Shown here: positions 33,969 to 42,357 of the stretch, in pieces | Numbering within the stretch: the first letter of the stretch is position 1 | Layout: each line of letters begins with the position of its first letter | Source: RUG626 sp051866775 | Lineage (GTDB): Bacteria > Bacillota > Clostridia > Oscillospirales > Oscillospiraceae | NCBI GenBank assembly: GCA_051866775.1 | Contig: JBJDXR010000025.1 | Location: 1 to 43,557 of the forward strand | Length of the DNA stretch: 43,557 nucleotides | Reading direction: 5' to 3' | Notes under the pieces: generated by a model | What the model saw: the letters and a program-made list of their open reading frames with translations, nothing else | The model's database searches: none | Told to the model about the DNA's origin: nothing | Made by a program: the position numbers and the translations under genes

Positions 33969-34017
33969 GCATTATTTCATATTTTGAATATTATTATTTC
34001 AAAATGTGAAATAATGC
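33969..34017. repeat. 20-bp inverted repeat just after lysR
   Basis: The arm 33969-33988 (GCATTATTTCATATTTTGAA) and the arm 33998-34017 are complementary over 20 positions with one mismatch that is a G-U pair in one strand's RNA. The loop is 9 nt. It starts 4 bp after the lysR stop codon. No T-run follows, so it is not a standard terminator; a 3' RNA stabiliser or a protein-binding palindrome is possible. Confidence 0.8.
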
Positions 34018-34021
34018 CTTC

Positions 34022-34906
34022 TCATCTATTCTCGATATACTGCCTGGCAAATTCAACAAACTTTTTCAATTCGGGATTGCAGTCGTCATGTCGCCAAATA
34101 ATACATATTTTTACCTTAATTTCCGGTTCTATTCTTATTACGGCGGCGTCATCTCCAAAAATATGCCTTGCAGTTTTTTCGGTGGCGAACTGTACTCCTA
34201 ACCCGCGCTCCTCAGAATTAAGATCAATACGTCCGCTGCTGGCAAGATATGTCGTCTGAGGTACCAGCCCCATCTTCTCGCAGGCAGATAACAGCCACGT
34301 ATTTATTCTCAGATCCTCCGGTACAAGAATAAATCCGTATCTTGCACATTCGGCAAGCGTCAGGCTGCTTCGCTTTGCAAGCGGGTGCCCTTTTGAAAAC
34401 AGTACTGCAAGCACATCGGTGTCCAGAACCAAACATTCATCTGTCTCCGTGACCTTTTCGTCTATTACAGAAACAAGATTCATGTCGTATTTCACACGCT
34501 GTCTGCCCTGTGCCGCCGCGGGTTCAAGCTGAATGGAGCAGTGTTCGCTCTGCCTTCCAAATTCCACTAGCATCTGCGGTACTCCATAGGGTACAACTGA
34601 TTTTATATATTGTCCCACCACGAGCCTTGTATTCAGCTTTTCCGGTTGGTCGAAAAACCACGCGTCTCTCTTTAGTTCCTCGTATAGTTCACTGATCTTT
34701 TTGGCGTACGGAAGGAGCATTCTTCCCTCCTCTGTTATATCCATTCTGCGTGTTGAGCGGTCGAAAAGGACAACGTCAAAGTGCTTTTCAAGAGCAACTA
34801 TATGCCTTGAAAGTGAGGACTGAGACATATACATCAAGTTGGCGGAGGATAAATAATTTCCTGACTTTGCCAATTCGATAAACTCATCAAAATACTCTAT
34901 CTTCAA
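34022..34906 (-). CDS. LysR family transcriptional regulator
   Basis: 294 aa. The N-terminal winged helix-turn-helix reads YFDEFIELAKSGNYLSSANLMYMSQSSLSRHI; the rest is a LysR-type effector domain. The start is a TTG with AGGTAAG upstream. It is 20 bp after a second lysR on the same strand and is the last gene of that run. Target genes are not evident; the neighbouring transporter, the MATE gene and the importer operon are candidates. Confidence 0.9.
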   Translation of the reverse strand: MKIEYFDEFIELAKSGNYLSSANLMYMSQSSLSRHIVALEKHFDVVLFDRSTRRMDITEEGRMLLPYAKKISELYEELKRDAWFFDQPEKLNTRLVVGQYIKSVVPYGVPQMLVEFGRQSEHCSIQLEPAAAQGRQRVKYDMNLVSVIDEKVTETDECLVLDTDVLAVLFSKGHPLAKRSSLTLAECARYGFILVPEDLRINTWLLSACEKMGLVPQTTYLASSGRIDLNSEERGLGVQFATEKTARHIFGDDAAVIRIEPEIKVKICIIWRHDDCNPELKKFVEFARQYIENR

Positions 34907-34926
34907 GATCTTACCTGCTTCCTATT

Positions 34927-35823
34927 TTAAAGCCACAGTTCGGCGTGCCCGTCTATATAATCCCAAAACATCTGCCCAGCCTCAGAAAGCCGAAGCCCAC
35001 GCAGTCTGGCCAGATAAACATTCAGCTCGCTGAACGGCTCAAGCTCCAGCAGCCTCACTCTTTCCGCTGATCGATATCTCCTGGTCGGCGTACTCATAAG
35101 AAAAGATACTCCCAGCCCGTCAGCAACCATATTTACTATTGTGTCTGCCTGGCGAAAATACCCACCGACATTAAGTTTTACGTTCTCCTCCCTGCACCTG
35201 CGCAGAAATTCGTGATAAGAGACTGTATACTTCGGCATAAGAAGTATATTCTCGTTTGCAAAATCTTTCATTGAAACAGAGGAACGTCCAGCAAGCGGGT
35301 GGTCCTCAGGAATTACAGCCACGAGCCTATCGGGACAATACAGCAGCTTTTCATATTTCTCATCAAGCAGTGCGGTACCTCTGACAAACGCCAGTTCACA
35401 GGCCTGAACCTCCAGCATGTCCGTCAACTGATGCTCTCTTTCAGGATTTTGGACATTTACCATGATGTCAGGATGCAGCTTTTGAAACTCCATGATCTTC
35501 CCGGTTATGTTATAAGGAGCCATCATCGCAGTACAGCCAAGCTCGATGACCTTTTTTCCTTTCCTGTTCGGATTGTGAACCTGCATATAATATTCATCAT
35601 TCAGATCAATTATCTGTCTTGCTATATTGAAAAACCGCTCGCCCTTTCTGTTGAGCTTCATTTTGTTGGACGATCTGTCAAAAAGCTCAGTGTCAAGCTC
35701 TGCTTCTATGCTGCTTATATATTTTGACAGCTGTCCGTTGGAAATATCCAATGATCGCGCGGCCAAATCAAAATTACCGCAATCTGCAAACTCGACGAAC
35801 GCTCTGACCCATTTAAGCTTCAT
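34927..35823 (-). CDS. LysR family transcriptional regulator
   Basis: 298 aa with LSR helix-turn-helix (FVEFADCGNFDLAARSLDISNGQLSKYISSIE) and a LysR effector domain. GGAGG lies 6 nt before the ATG. It sits between a UMF1-type transporter (33 bp upstream) and a second lysR. The two LysR proteins are only moderately alike, so recent duplication is not suggested. A role controlling the transporter is possible. Confidence 0.9.
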   Translation of the reverse strand: MKLKWVRAFVEFADCGNFDLAARSLDISNGQLSKYISSIEAELDTELFDRSSNKMKLNRKGERFFNIARQIIDLNDEYYMQVHNPNRKGKKVIELGCTAMMAPYNITGKIMEFQKLHPDIMVNVQNPEREHQLTDMLEVQACELAFVRGTALLDEKYEKLLYCPDRLVAVIPEDHPLAGRSSVSMKDFANENILLMPKYTVSYHEFLRRCREENVKLNVGGYFRQADTIVNMVADGLGVSFLMSTPTRRYRSAERVRLLELEPFSELNVYLARLRGLRLSEAGQMFWDYIDGHAELWL

Positions 35824-35856
35824 CCCCAGCCTCCATAAATTATCTGACTACAAGCT

Positions 35857-37110
35857 CTACTGCTTATTTACCCCCGCCTTGTTTAAAGCCACAGCACGGC
35901 GAAACAGCAGCGCGCCTATCACAAAAAGCACCGCGATCATCCCAACGCCTTTGGATATGTCGCCGGTGAGCTGGCTTACAAGACTCACAACGCCTGTCCC
36001 CACAAACGCCGCACCCTTTCCGCAGATATCCATTATACCAAAGTACTCACCAGACTTTTCCTTCGGAATAATCCGCACAAAGTAAGAACGAGACAGCGCC
36101 TGTATTCCGCCTTGGAACATTCCTACTGCCACCGCAAGTATCCAGAAGTGCAGCTGTGTGCTCATAATCATGGCAAATACAGCAATACCTAAGTACGCAA
36201 TTATGCAAACGGTTATAAGCTTGTCCGGATCAAACTTTCTTGACAGCTTTCCAAAAATAATAGAGCACGGGAAAGCTACTACCTGGGTTACAAGAAGCGC
36301 CAGAAGAAGCCCCGTTGTATCAAGGCCGAGAGCAGTCCCGTAGGCCGTAGCCATATCAATTATCGTGTAAACTCCATCGATATAAAAGAAAAACGCCGCA
36401 AGGAACATAAGTATATTTTTTTCTTTTAACAGGCTCTTAAGCGTCCCCCACAGGCGGGAGAAGCTCTCCTTTACAACGTCCTTTCTCCGCTCAATAAAAT
36501 ATTTTTGTTTATAATTCTTAAGCAGCGGCACGGATACACCTATCCACCACACCGAAACTACCGCAAAAGCGAGCATCATCGCCGTGTTCATGGATATACC
36601 CAGTTTATCCGCAAAGAGTACAAGCAGCAGGCAAAGGACAAAGGGAATACAGCTTCCAATGTAGCCCCAGGCATAACCCAAAGAGGAAACTGTGTCAACC
36701 CGTTCCTCGCTTGTCACATCTCCCAGCATCGAGTCATAGAAAACCAGACTCACGGAGTAGCCGGCCTTTGCAATGATAAACACTATGAGAAATGCCAGCC
36801 AGTTACGGATAAAGCCCAGTGCGAGACAGCCGATTACTCCAATTAATATAGATGCAAAAAAAACAGGCTTTTTTAGATCCTTTGTATCCGCCAGCGAGCC
36901 GAAAACCGGTCCGCTTATCATTACGATAAGAGTTGTGATCGACGCCGCGTAGCCCCAATAGGCCAGATAATCGACCTCATCAAGGCCACCCCCGGCGGCA
37001 AGATAGTTAAAATATATTGGCATTATCGTGGCAATAAGCAGTGTAAACGCCGAGTTGCCCACGTCGTACATTATCCAATATTTTTCAAGTTTCGTCAGCT
37101 TGAAGCTCAT
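35857..37110 (-). CDS. MFS transporter of the UMF1 (Atg22-like) family
   Basis: 417 aa, about twelve membrane segments. The opening KLEKYWIMYDVGNSAFTLLIATIMPIYF and the central FFYIDGVYTIIDMATAYG are hallmarks of the UMF1 branch, relatives of yeast vacuolar amino-acid effluxer Atg22. The substrate in bacteria is not established; amino acids are the usual guess. Its ATG lies inside the end of the upstream gene (26-bp overlap), with AGAGGT as ribosome binding site, so translation is probably coupled. Confidence 0.9.
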   Translation of the reverse strand: MSFKLTKLEKYWIMYDVGNSAFTLLIATIMPIYFNYLAAGGGLDEVDYLAYWGYAASITTLIVMISGPVFGSLADTKDLKKPVFFASILIGVIGCLALGFIRNWLAFLIVFIIAKAGYSVSLVFYDSMLGDVTSEERVDTVSSLGYAWGYIGSCIPFVLCLLLVLFADKLGISMNTAMMLAFAVVSVWWIGVSVPLLKNYKQKYFIERRKDVVKESFSRLWGTLKSLLKEKNILMFLAAFFFYIDGVYTIIDMATAYGTALGLDTTGLLLALLVTQVVAFPCSIIFGKLSRKFDPDKLITVCIIAYLGIAVFAMIMSTQLHFWILAVAVGMFQGGIQALSRSYFVRIIPKEKSGEYFGIMDICGKGAAFVGTGVVSLVSQLTGDISKGVGMIAVLFVIGALLFRRAVALNKAGVNKQ

Positions 37111-37927
37111 CTGCCCGTACCTCTTTCATATTTTCAGATTCAAAATTAAATCTATAATGGGGATCAAACGGCAGTTTTCCTTCCATTGTTTTTTCAAATT
37201 CGGTTATAAGCTTTTTAGCTAATGGCACTGCCAGCTTATAAAGCTCCAAAAGCCTGCGGTTGCTCACTTCACATTGCGGGTTTGGCGCCGTACTCATGAC
37301 AAGCCCGCTAAGCTCCTTAAACTTTCCCGTTGCGTGGAAGGCGGCATAAATAAGTTTCCGTTTTGAAGGCTCTTCGGCACGGAGAAGCTTAATGCAAGTT
37401 ATCATGGATCTTAATGACCTCTGTACATCCTTTGGTCTTGTACCATCAAAAAACGCGCTTATTACTGCGGAATTCCGCATCGAAGGAACAATATGCGCCG
37501 TAGTACAGTGGCTCAGCGGATCCAGTCCATCCTGTACCATAAGCATACGGTCAAACTGCGTCTCGATCTCGTTATGACAGATCCCGCTCTCATTTATGCG
37601 CAGGGTAACATAGCCATGGCACATACAGTCAAGAGCGAAATGGCATAGATAACCATATAGGTATGCAAGGTATATAGCTGCACCATCGTGCAGTTTTACT
37701 ACCTTCCCAGCGTCCTTGAAAACCTCCTCGCCGCTTTTGTGATGGGTAGCGTATCCGATGCGGCTTACCCCTCCCGGCAGCAGAGGATCGTGATAAAAAA
37801 GTACATCCGGACCGTGAAGGCCAATATCAAAAAGCTCCTTATAGGGGGATATCAGGTCCCTTATATCTCGGGGCAGTTCATTAAAAACCTCCTGCCCCAA
37901 ACGGTAGTGGGCATACGCGGACGGCAT
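37085..37927 (-). CDS. Zinc-dependent phospholipase C family protein
   Basis: 280 aa with the family's histidine and aspartate layout: HYRLGQEVF, DIGLHGPDVLFYHDP, YATHHKSGEEVF and YLCHFALDCMCHGYV. Known members use three zinc ions to cut phospholipids, but many bacterial homologues, like this one, lack a signal peptide and have no assigned substrate. AAAGGAG is 9 nt before the ATG. It heads the four-gene run that ends with two lysR genes. Confidence 0.85.
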   Translation of the reverse strand: MPSAYAHYRLGQEVFNELPRDIRDLISPYKELFDIGLHGPDVLFYHDPLLPGGVSRIGYATHHKSGEEVFKDAGKVVKLHDGAAIYLAYLYGYLCHFALDCMCHGYVTLRINESGICHNEIETQFDRMLMVQDGLDPLSHCTTAHIVPSMRNSAVISAFFDGTRPKDVQRSLRSMITCIKLLRAEEPSKRKLIYAAFHATGKFKELSGLVMSTAPNPQCEVSNRRLLELYKLAVPLAKKLITEFEKTMEGKLPFDPHYRFNFESENMKEVRADELQADET

Positions 37928-37998
37928 AGGACGATCTCCTTTCCACAGCTTTGTATTTAAGTCGTTTAATATTAAAGTAAAGCAGTTCCTTGGTATTT

Positions 37999-38028
37999 AT
38001 TTTACCATTAAATACGCAAAACTTACAA
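37999..38028 (-). promoter_or_regulatory. Possible promoter of the phospholipase-like/UMF1/lysR run
   Basis: Minus-strand TTGTAA (complement of 38023-38028) and TAAAAT (complement of 37999-38004) with an 18-bp spacer, about 65 bp before the start codon. The region also holds scattered TTAC motifs that may belong to the pst control region. Confidence 0.4.
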
Positions 38029-38092
38029 CAGCACTTTTGTAAAATTACCATATATGTTTCATATAATCAATCATTTATAAGAATTGCTCGGC

Positions 38093-38147
38093 TTTACGTA
38101 AATTTTACAATGGCGCGCTTTTTCATTTTACTTTACCTGTCTATGAT
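38093..38147 (+). promoter_or_regulatory. Putative PhoP-controlled promoter of the pst operon
   Basis: TTTACG (38093-38098) and TTTACA (38104-38109) are 11 bp apart, the spacing of Pho-box half-sites bound by PhoP in Bacillus, and TTTACT/TTTACC follow at 38127-38137. A TATGAT -10 box lies at 38142-38147 with no good -35 hexamer, as expected for an activator-dependent promoter. PhoP and PhoR are encoded at the end of the same operon. Confidence 0.5.
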
Positions 38148-38204
38148 TAGAGACGTTGTAAGGAAAAAATCAAAAAGAGACAAAAAGAAAAAAGGAGAAA
38201 AAAC

Positions 38205-39152
38205 ATGAAAAAAACAATCAGCCTTCTTCTGGTGGCTGTCATGCTTCTTGCCGCGCTCAGCGGCTGCAGCAGCACCACAGGCAGCAACAACAACGGTGAA
38301 AATACCAACGAAAAAGACAAAGTCACTAATAACGAACAGAATACACAGAAAGATACCTCTGCAGTAATGACCGGCGATATCACAGTCATTTCCCGCGAGG
38401 AAGGCTCCGGGACCCGCGGCGCATTTATTGAGCTTATGGGCATTGAGCAGAAGGATGCCAACGGCAACAAGGTAGATATGACAACTGCCAGCGCCGAGAT
38501 CACAAACTCCACCGCAGTTATGCTTACCACCGTTCAGGGCAACACCGCCGCAATCGGATATGTCTCCCTCGGCTCTCTTGATGAAACCATGGTAAAAGCA
38601 CTTAAGATTGACGGCGTAGAAGCGACAGTTGACAATATAAAGAGCGGTGAATACAGCGTATCCCGTCCTTTCAATATTGCAACTCTCGGGGATGTATCCG
38701 ATACTGCTCAGGATTTCATTGACTACATAATGAGCGCTGACGGTCAGGCGATCATCGAGGGTGCGGGTTATATAAGCCAGGGGAATACCGGTGCATATGT
38801 AAACAATTCCGTAGCGGGAAGCATCTCAATCGGAGGTTCCTCCTCTGTCTCCCCTGTCATGGAAAAGCTTGCAGAAAGCTATATGGCCATCAACAGCAAT
38901 GTGACAATCGAGATTCAGACCTCTGATTCCACCACTGGTATGACCTCCGCCGCCGAGGGGCTGTTCGATATCGGCATGGCCTCCAGAGGCCTGAAAGATA
39001 GTGAGATCGACGCTGGACTCACTGGCACCACCATCTGCATGGACGGCATCGCGGTCATCGTAAACCTTGATAACCCCACCGATGGACTCACAAAAGAACA
39101 GGTATGCTCAATATACACCGGCGAAGTAACCTCATGGGATGAGCTTGCTTAA
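38205..39152 (+). CDS. pstS: Phosphate-binding lipoprotein PstS, circularly permuted
   Basis: 315 aa. A lipoprotein signal ends at LSGC (Cys21), then a 30-residue N/T/K-rich linker. Residues 58-200 hold what is normally the second half of PstS: ITVISREEGSGTRGAF (Arg64, Ser68-Gly-Thr70, phosphate ligands), AIGYVSLGSL and FIDYIMSADGQAIIE. Residues 205-315 hold what is normally the first half: ISIGGSSSVSPVMEKLAESY, FDIGMASRGLKD (Asp255), DGIAVIVN and the ending YTGEVTSWDELA. All phosphate-site segments are present, but in swapped order, and the join lies where the usual PstS passes from SWDE-like to ITVISREEG. The protein is full length, so this is not a simple truncation. It heads pstSCAB-phoU, with GGAG before the ATG. 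Confidence 0.9.
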   Translation: MKKTISLLLVAVMLLAALSGCSSTTGSNNNGENTNEKDKVTNNEQNTQKDTSAVMTGDITVISREEGSGTRGAFIELMGIEQKDANGNKVDMTTASAEITNSTAVMLTTVQGNTAAIGYVSLGSLDETMVKALKIDGVEATVDNIKSGEYSVSRPFNIATLGDVSDTAQDFIDYIMSADGQAIIEGAGYISQGNTGAYVNNSVAGSISIGGSSSVSPVMEKLAESYMAINSNVTIEIQTSDSTTGMTSAAEGLFDIGMASRGLKDSEIDAGLTGTTICMDGIAVIVNLDNPTDGLTKEQVCSIYTGEVTSWDELA

Positions 39153-39172
39153 TAAGATCCAACTTACAAAAA

Positions 39173-39198
39173 CGGGGCGGCACACCTCTGCCGCCCCG
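39173..39198 (+). other. GC-rich hairpin between pstS and pstC
   Basis: CGGGGCGGC (39173-39181) pairs perfectly with GCCGCCCCG (39190-39198) over an 8-nt loop. No T-run follows. It probably stabilises the pstS message or partly blocks read-through, so PstS outnumbers the membrane subunits. Confidence 0.8.
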
Positions 39199-39228
39199 CG
39201 TGCTGATATTTGACAGGGGGCTTGTTCA

Positions 39229-40089
39229 ATGAAATCCAACGCACTTAGTGAGAAAGCCATGCGCATCGTGTTCCTTATAACGGCGTGTGTATCTATACTC
39301 GCCGTTGCTCTTATATGCCTCTTTCTATTCCGCAGCGGCCTTACTGCTATAGGAAAAATCGGTGTGCTTGACTTTATATTCGGCAAGACCTGGCGGCCCG
39401 GAAACAACGAATTTGGGATCCTTCCGATGATACTCGGCAGTATATATGTAACCGCCGGCGCAATTATTTTCGGCGTTCCGCTGGGACTGCTAACAGCAAT
39501 ATTCATGGCCAGGTTCTGCCCTGAAAAGCTCCATAAAAGGCTGAAGCCCGCCATTGACCTGCTAGCTGGAATCCCCTCAATAGTATACGGCTTCTTTGGA
39601 CTGATGTCCATCGTTCCTCTCATGCAGAGGCTCTTCGGCGGCTCCGGAAAGAGTATGCTTACTGCTTCAATACTACTAGGAATAATGATTCTCCCCACTA
39701 TTATAAGCGTATCTGAGTCCAGCCTCAGGGCGGTTCCGGAGTCCTATTACGAAGGTGCGCTGGCACTTGGAGCAACGCACGAGCGCGCGGTATTCACCTC
39801 TGTCGTCCCAGCGGCGAAAAGCGGGATATTTGCGGCGGTCGTCCTGGGCATAGGACGGGCTATCGGTGAGACAATGGCCGTAATAATGGTCGCCGGCAAT
39901 CAGACTGCAATGCCATCAGGCCTTTTAGACGGTGTACGGACCATGACCGCGAATATCGTGATTGAGATGGGCTATGCGACCGATCTTCACCGCGAGGCGC
40001 TGTTTGCCACGGGCATGGTCCTGTTTGTCTTTATTCTCATAATAAACCTCGCACTCTCCTGTCTCAGAAAAAAGGGGGATAAAAAATGA
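39229..40089 (+). CDS. pstC: Phosphate ABC transporter permease PstC
   Basis: 286 aa with six membrane segments and the PstC marks FGKTWRPGNNEFGILPMILGS and GIPSIVYGFFGL, followed by the EAA loop EGALALGATHERAVFTSVVPA. AGGGGG is 8 nt before the ATG. It forms the membrane channel with PstA. Confidence 0.95.
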   Translation: MKSNALSEKAMRIVFLITACVSILAVALICLFLFRSGLTAIGKIGVLDFIFGKTWRPGNNEFGILPMILGSIYVTAGAIIFGVPLGLLTAIFMARFCPEKLHKRLKPAIDLLAGIPSIVYGFFGLMSIVPLMQRLFGGSGKSMLTASILLGIMILPTIISVSESSLRAVPESYYEGALALGATHERAVFTSVVPAAKSGIFAAVVLGIGRAIGETMAVIMVAGNQTAMPSGLLDGVRTMTANIVIEMGYATDLHREALFATGMVLFVFILIINLALSCLRKKGDKK

Positions 40090-40943
40090 AGACTGCGTCA
40101 GAAACAGCAAAATGGCTTCACCGTCATCACGCCGGCTCAATCTTTCTCCGATGGCTCGTACGCCTTTGTGCGGTCATAACTGTAGCCGTACTGGCATGGC
40201 TTTTGATATTCATCCTGATAAAAGGTGTTCCAAGCCTTAACCTGGATATGTTCTCGCTTAAATATACCTCTGACAACTGTTCCATGCTTCCTGCAATTAT
40301 AAACACCGTCGTTATGACGGTGCTTGCACTGCTCATCGCTGTGCCGCTGGGCGTGGGGTCGGCCATATATCTAACTGAATACGCCAAGCGCGGCAGCAAA
40401 CTTATAAAAGTCATCCGTATGACCACCGAGACTCTCTCCGGTATCCCCTCAATAGTTTACGGCCTTTTCGGATATCTGATGTTCAATATAACCCTGCGGC
40501 TCGGCTACTCAATGCTCTCCGGAATATTCACAATAGCCATAATGGTACAGCCGACCATTATGCGCACCTCTGAGGAGGCTATAACGGCAGTACCGGATCT
40601 GTACCGTGAGGGTAGCTTCGGGCTGGGTGCCGGAAGGCTCCGGACCGTTTTCCGTATTGTTCTCCCCTCCGCAATGCCGGGGATAGCGGCGGGCATAGTC
40701 CTTGCGACCGGCAGGATCGTCGGTGAGACGGCGGCGCTGATCTTCACCTCTGGGACGGTCACAGGCGTTGCCGGGCTTACTTCCTCAGGAAGGACTCTGG
40801 CTGTACATATGTACGCGCTGTGGAACGAAGGGCTTCATATGGATGCCGCCTACGCCACCGGCGTGGTGCTCGTTGTGCTGGTAGTACTTATAAATGCCGC
40901 TTCCTACGCTCTTTCAAAACGCTTTTCAGCTAAAACAAATTGA
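40086..40943 (+). CDS. pstA: Phosphate ABC transporter permease PstA
   Basis: 285 aa with six membrane segments, GIPSIVYGLFGYLMFN and the EAA loop REGSFGLGAGRLRTVFRIVLPS. Its ATG overlaps the pstC stop (ATGA), so the two channel subunits are translated together. Confidence 0.95.
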   Translation: MKTASETAKWLHRHHAGSIFLRWLVRLCAVITVAVLAWLLIFILIKGVPSLNLDMFSLKYTSDNCSMLPAIINTVVMTVLALLIAVPLGVGSAIYLTEYAKRGSKLIKVIRMTTETLSGIPSIVYGLFGYLMFNITLRLGYSMLSGIFTIAIMVQPTIMRTSEEAITAVPDLYREGSFGLGAGRLRTVFRIVLPSAMPGIAAGIVLATGRIVGETAALIFTSGTVTGVAGLTSSGRTLAVHMYALWNEGLHMDAAYATGVVLVVLVVLINAASYALSKRFSAKTN

Positions 40944-40954
40944 GGGAAAAGATT

Positions 40955-41704
40955 ATGGATAAATTCACTATTGAACACATGAACGTTTACTACGGAAGCT
41001 TTCACGCGCTTAAAGACGTAAGCCTGAACCTGCCTAAAAACAGCATATCTGCGTTTATCGGTCCCTCCGGCTGCGGAAAATCAACGCTCCTAAAGAGCCT
41101 CAACCGCATGAACGACCTTGTCGAGGGCTGCAGGATAGACGGCACCTGCCTTCTTGACGGCGAGGATATCTACGGTGCTATGGACGTAAACCTTCTGCGA
41201 AAGCGTGTGGGCATGGTCTTTCAAAAACCCAACCCCTTTCCCATGAGCATATATGACAACATCGCCTACGGCCCGCGCACTCATGGTATTCGCGGGCGAG
41301 CCAAGCTTGACGACATCGTTGAGCGCTCCCTAATGGCCGCCGCCATATGGGATGAGGTCAAGGACCGGCTTAATACAAACGCGCTGGGGATGTCCGGCGG
41401 CCAGCAGCAGCGTCTGTGCATAGCCAGAGCTTTGGCTGTAGAGCCTGAGGTGCTTCTCATGGATGAGCCCACCTCCGCCCTTGACCCGATCTCCACCTCA
41501 AAAATTGAAGAGCTTGCCCTTGAGCTAAAAAACAAGTATACTATAATTATAGTCACGCACAATATGCAGCAGGCAGTGCGAATATCGGATAAAACTGCCT
41601 TTTTTCTTCTTGGCAATGTCATTGAGTTTTCCGATACAGAGCGGCTCTTCTCCCACCCCACGGACAAAAGGACTGAGGATTACATAACAGGGAGGTTCGG
41701 TTAA
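40955..41704 (+). CDS. pstB: Phosphate ABC transporter ATPase PstB
   Basis: 249 aa with Walker A GPSGCGKST, Q-loop FQKPNPFPMSIYDN (typical of PstB), signature MSGGQQQR and Walker B VLLMDEPTSALD. The ATG at 40955 follows GAGGG by 8 nt; an in-frame TTG at 40940 lies before that site and overlaps pstA. Confidence 0.96.
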   Translation: MDKFTIEHMNVYYGSFHALKDVSLNLPKNSISAFIGPSGCGKSTLLKSLNRMNDLVEGCRIDGTCLLDGEDIYGAMDVNLLRKRVGMVFQKPNPFPMSIYDNIAYGPRTHGIRGRAKLDDIVERSLMAAAIWDEVKDRLNTNALGMSGGQQQRLCIARALAVEPEVLLMDEPTSALDPISTSKIEELALELKNKYTIIIVTHNMQQAVRISDKTAFFLLGNVIEFSDTERLFSHPTDKRTEDYITGRFG

Positions 41705-42357
41705 TGAGAGCAAAATTTGATGAGCAGCTTGCGTTATTAAACCGCGAGCTTATATCCATGGGCGCCTCCTGCGAAGAGGCTATAGCCTCGGTCGCCAAGG
41801 CTCTTGTCACAGGCGATCTTGCGATTGCCGGGAAGGTCGCTGCCATAGACGCAGAGATCGACCGTATAGAGCGGCAGATAGAGTCACTATGCCTCAAGCT
41901 GCTTTTGCAGCAGCAGCCTGTGGCAAGGGATTTAAGGCTTATATCCGCCGCGCTCAAGATGATAACCGATATGGAGCGGATTGGCGATCAGGCGGCGGAT
42001 ATTGCAGAGATAGTCGGCTTTTTAAACGGCCGCACAGGCGCTGAGTGCAGTCACATAAGCGATATGGCAAGAGCTGTTGTAAACATGATGACAAACAGCA
42101 TCGACGCCTTTGTAAACCGCGATCTGGAGCTTGCAAACTCCGTTATAGAATATGATGATATAGTAGACGAGCTGTTTACAAAGGTCAAAAGCTCCCTTAT
42201 ATCCATGATATCGGCTGCCCCTGACGACGGAGAGTACGCGCTCGACCTGCTTATGATAGCAAAATACTTTGAGCGCATTGGAGATCACGCCGTAAACATC
42301 GGCGAATGGGTCGTATTCTCTGTGACCGGAGTACACAAAGGAGAGAGCGAATTATGA
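41704..42357 (+). CDS. phoU: Phosphate-signalling regulator PhoU
   Basis: 217 aa, two three-helix PhoU repeats with ASVAKALVTGD and the repeated MERIGDQAADIAE / FERIGDHAVNIGEW metal-binding motifs. PhoU links PstB to the PhoR kinase and keeps the Pho response off when phosphate is plentiful. ATG overlaps the pstB stop codon by one base. Confidence 0.95.
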   Translation: MRAKFDEQLALLNRELISMGASCEEAIASVAKALVTGDLAIAGKVAAIDAEIDRIERQIESLCLKLLLQQQPVARDLRLISAALKMITDMERIGDQAADIAEIVGFLNGRTGAECSHISDMARAVVNMMTNSIDAFVNRDLELANSVIEYDDIVDELFTKVKSSLISMISAAPDDGEYALDLLMIAKYFERIGDHAVNIGEWVVFSVTGVHKGESEL

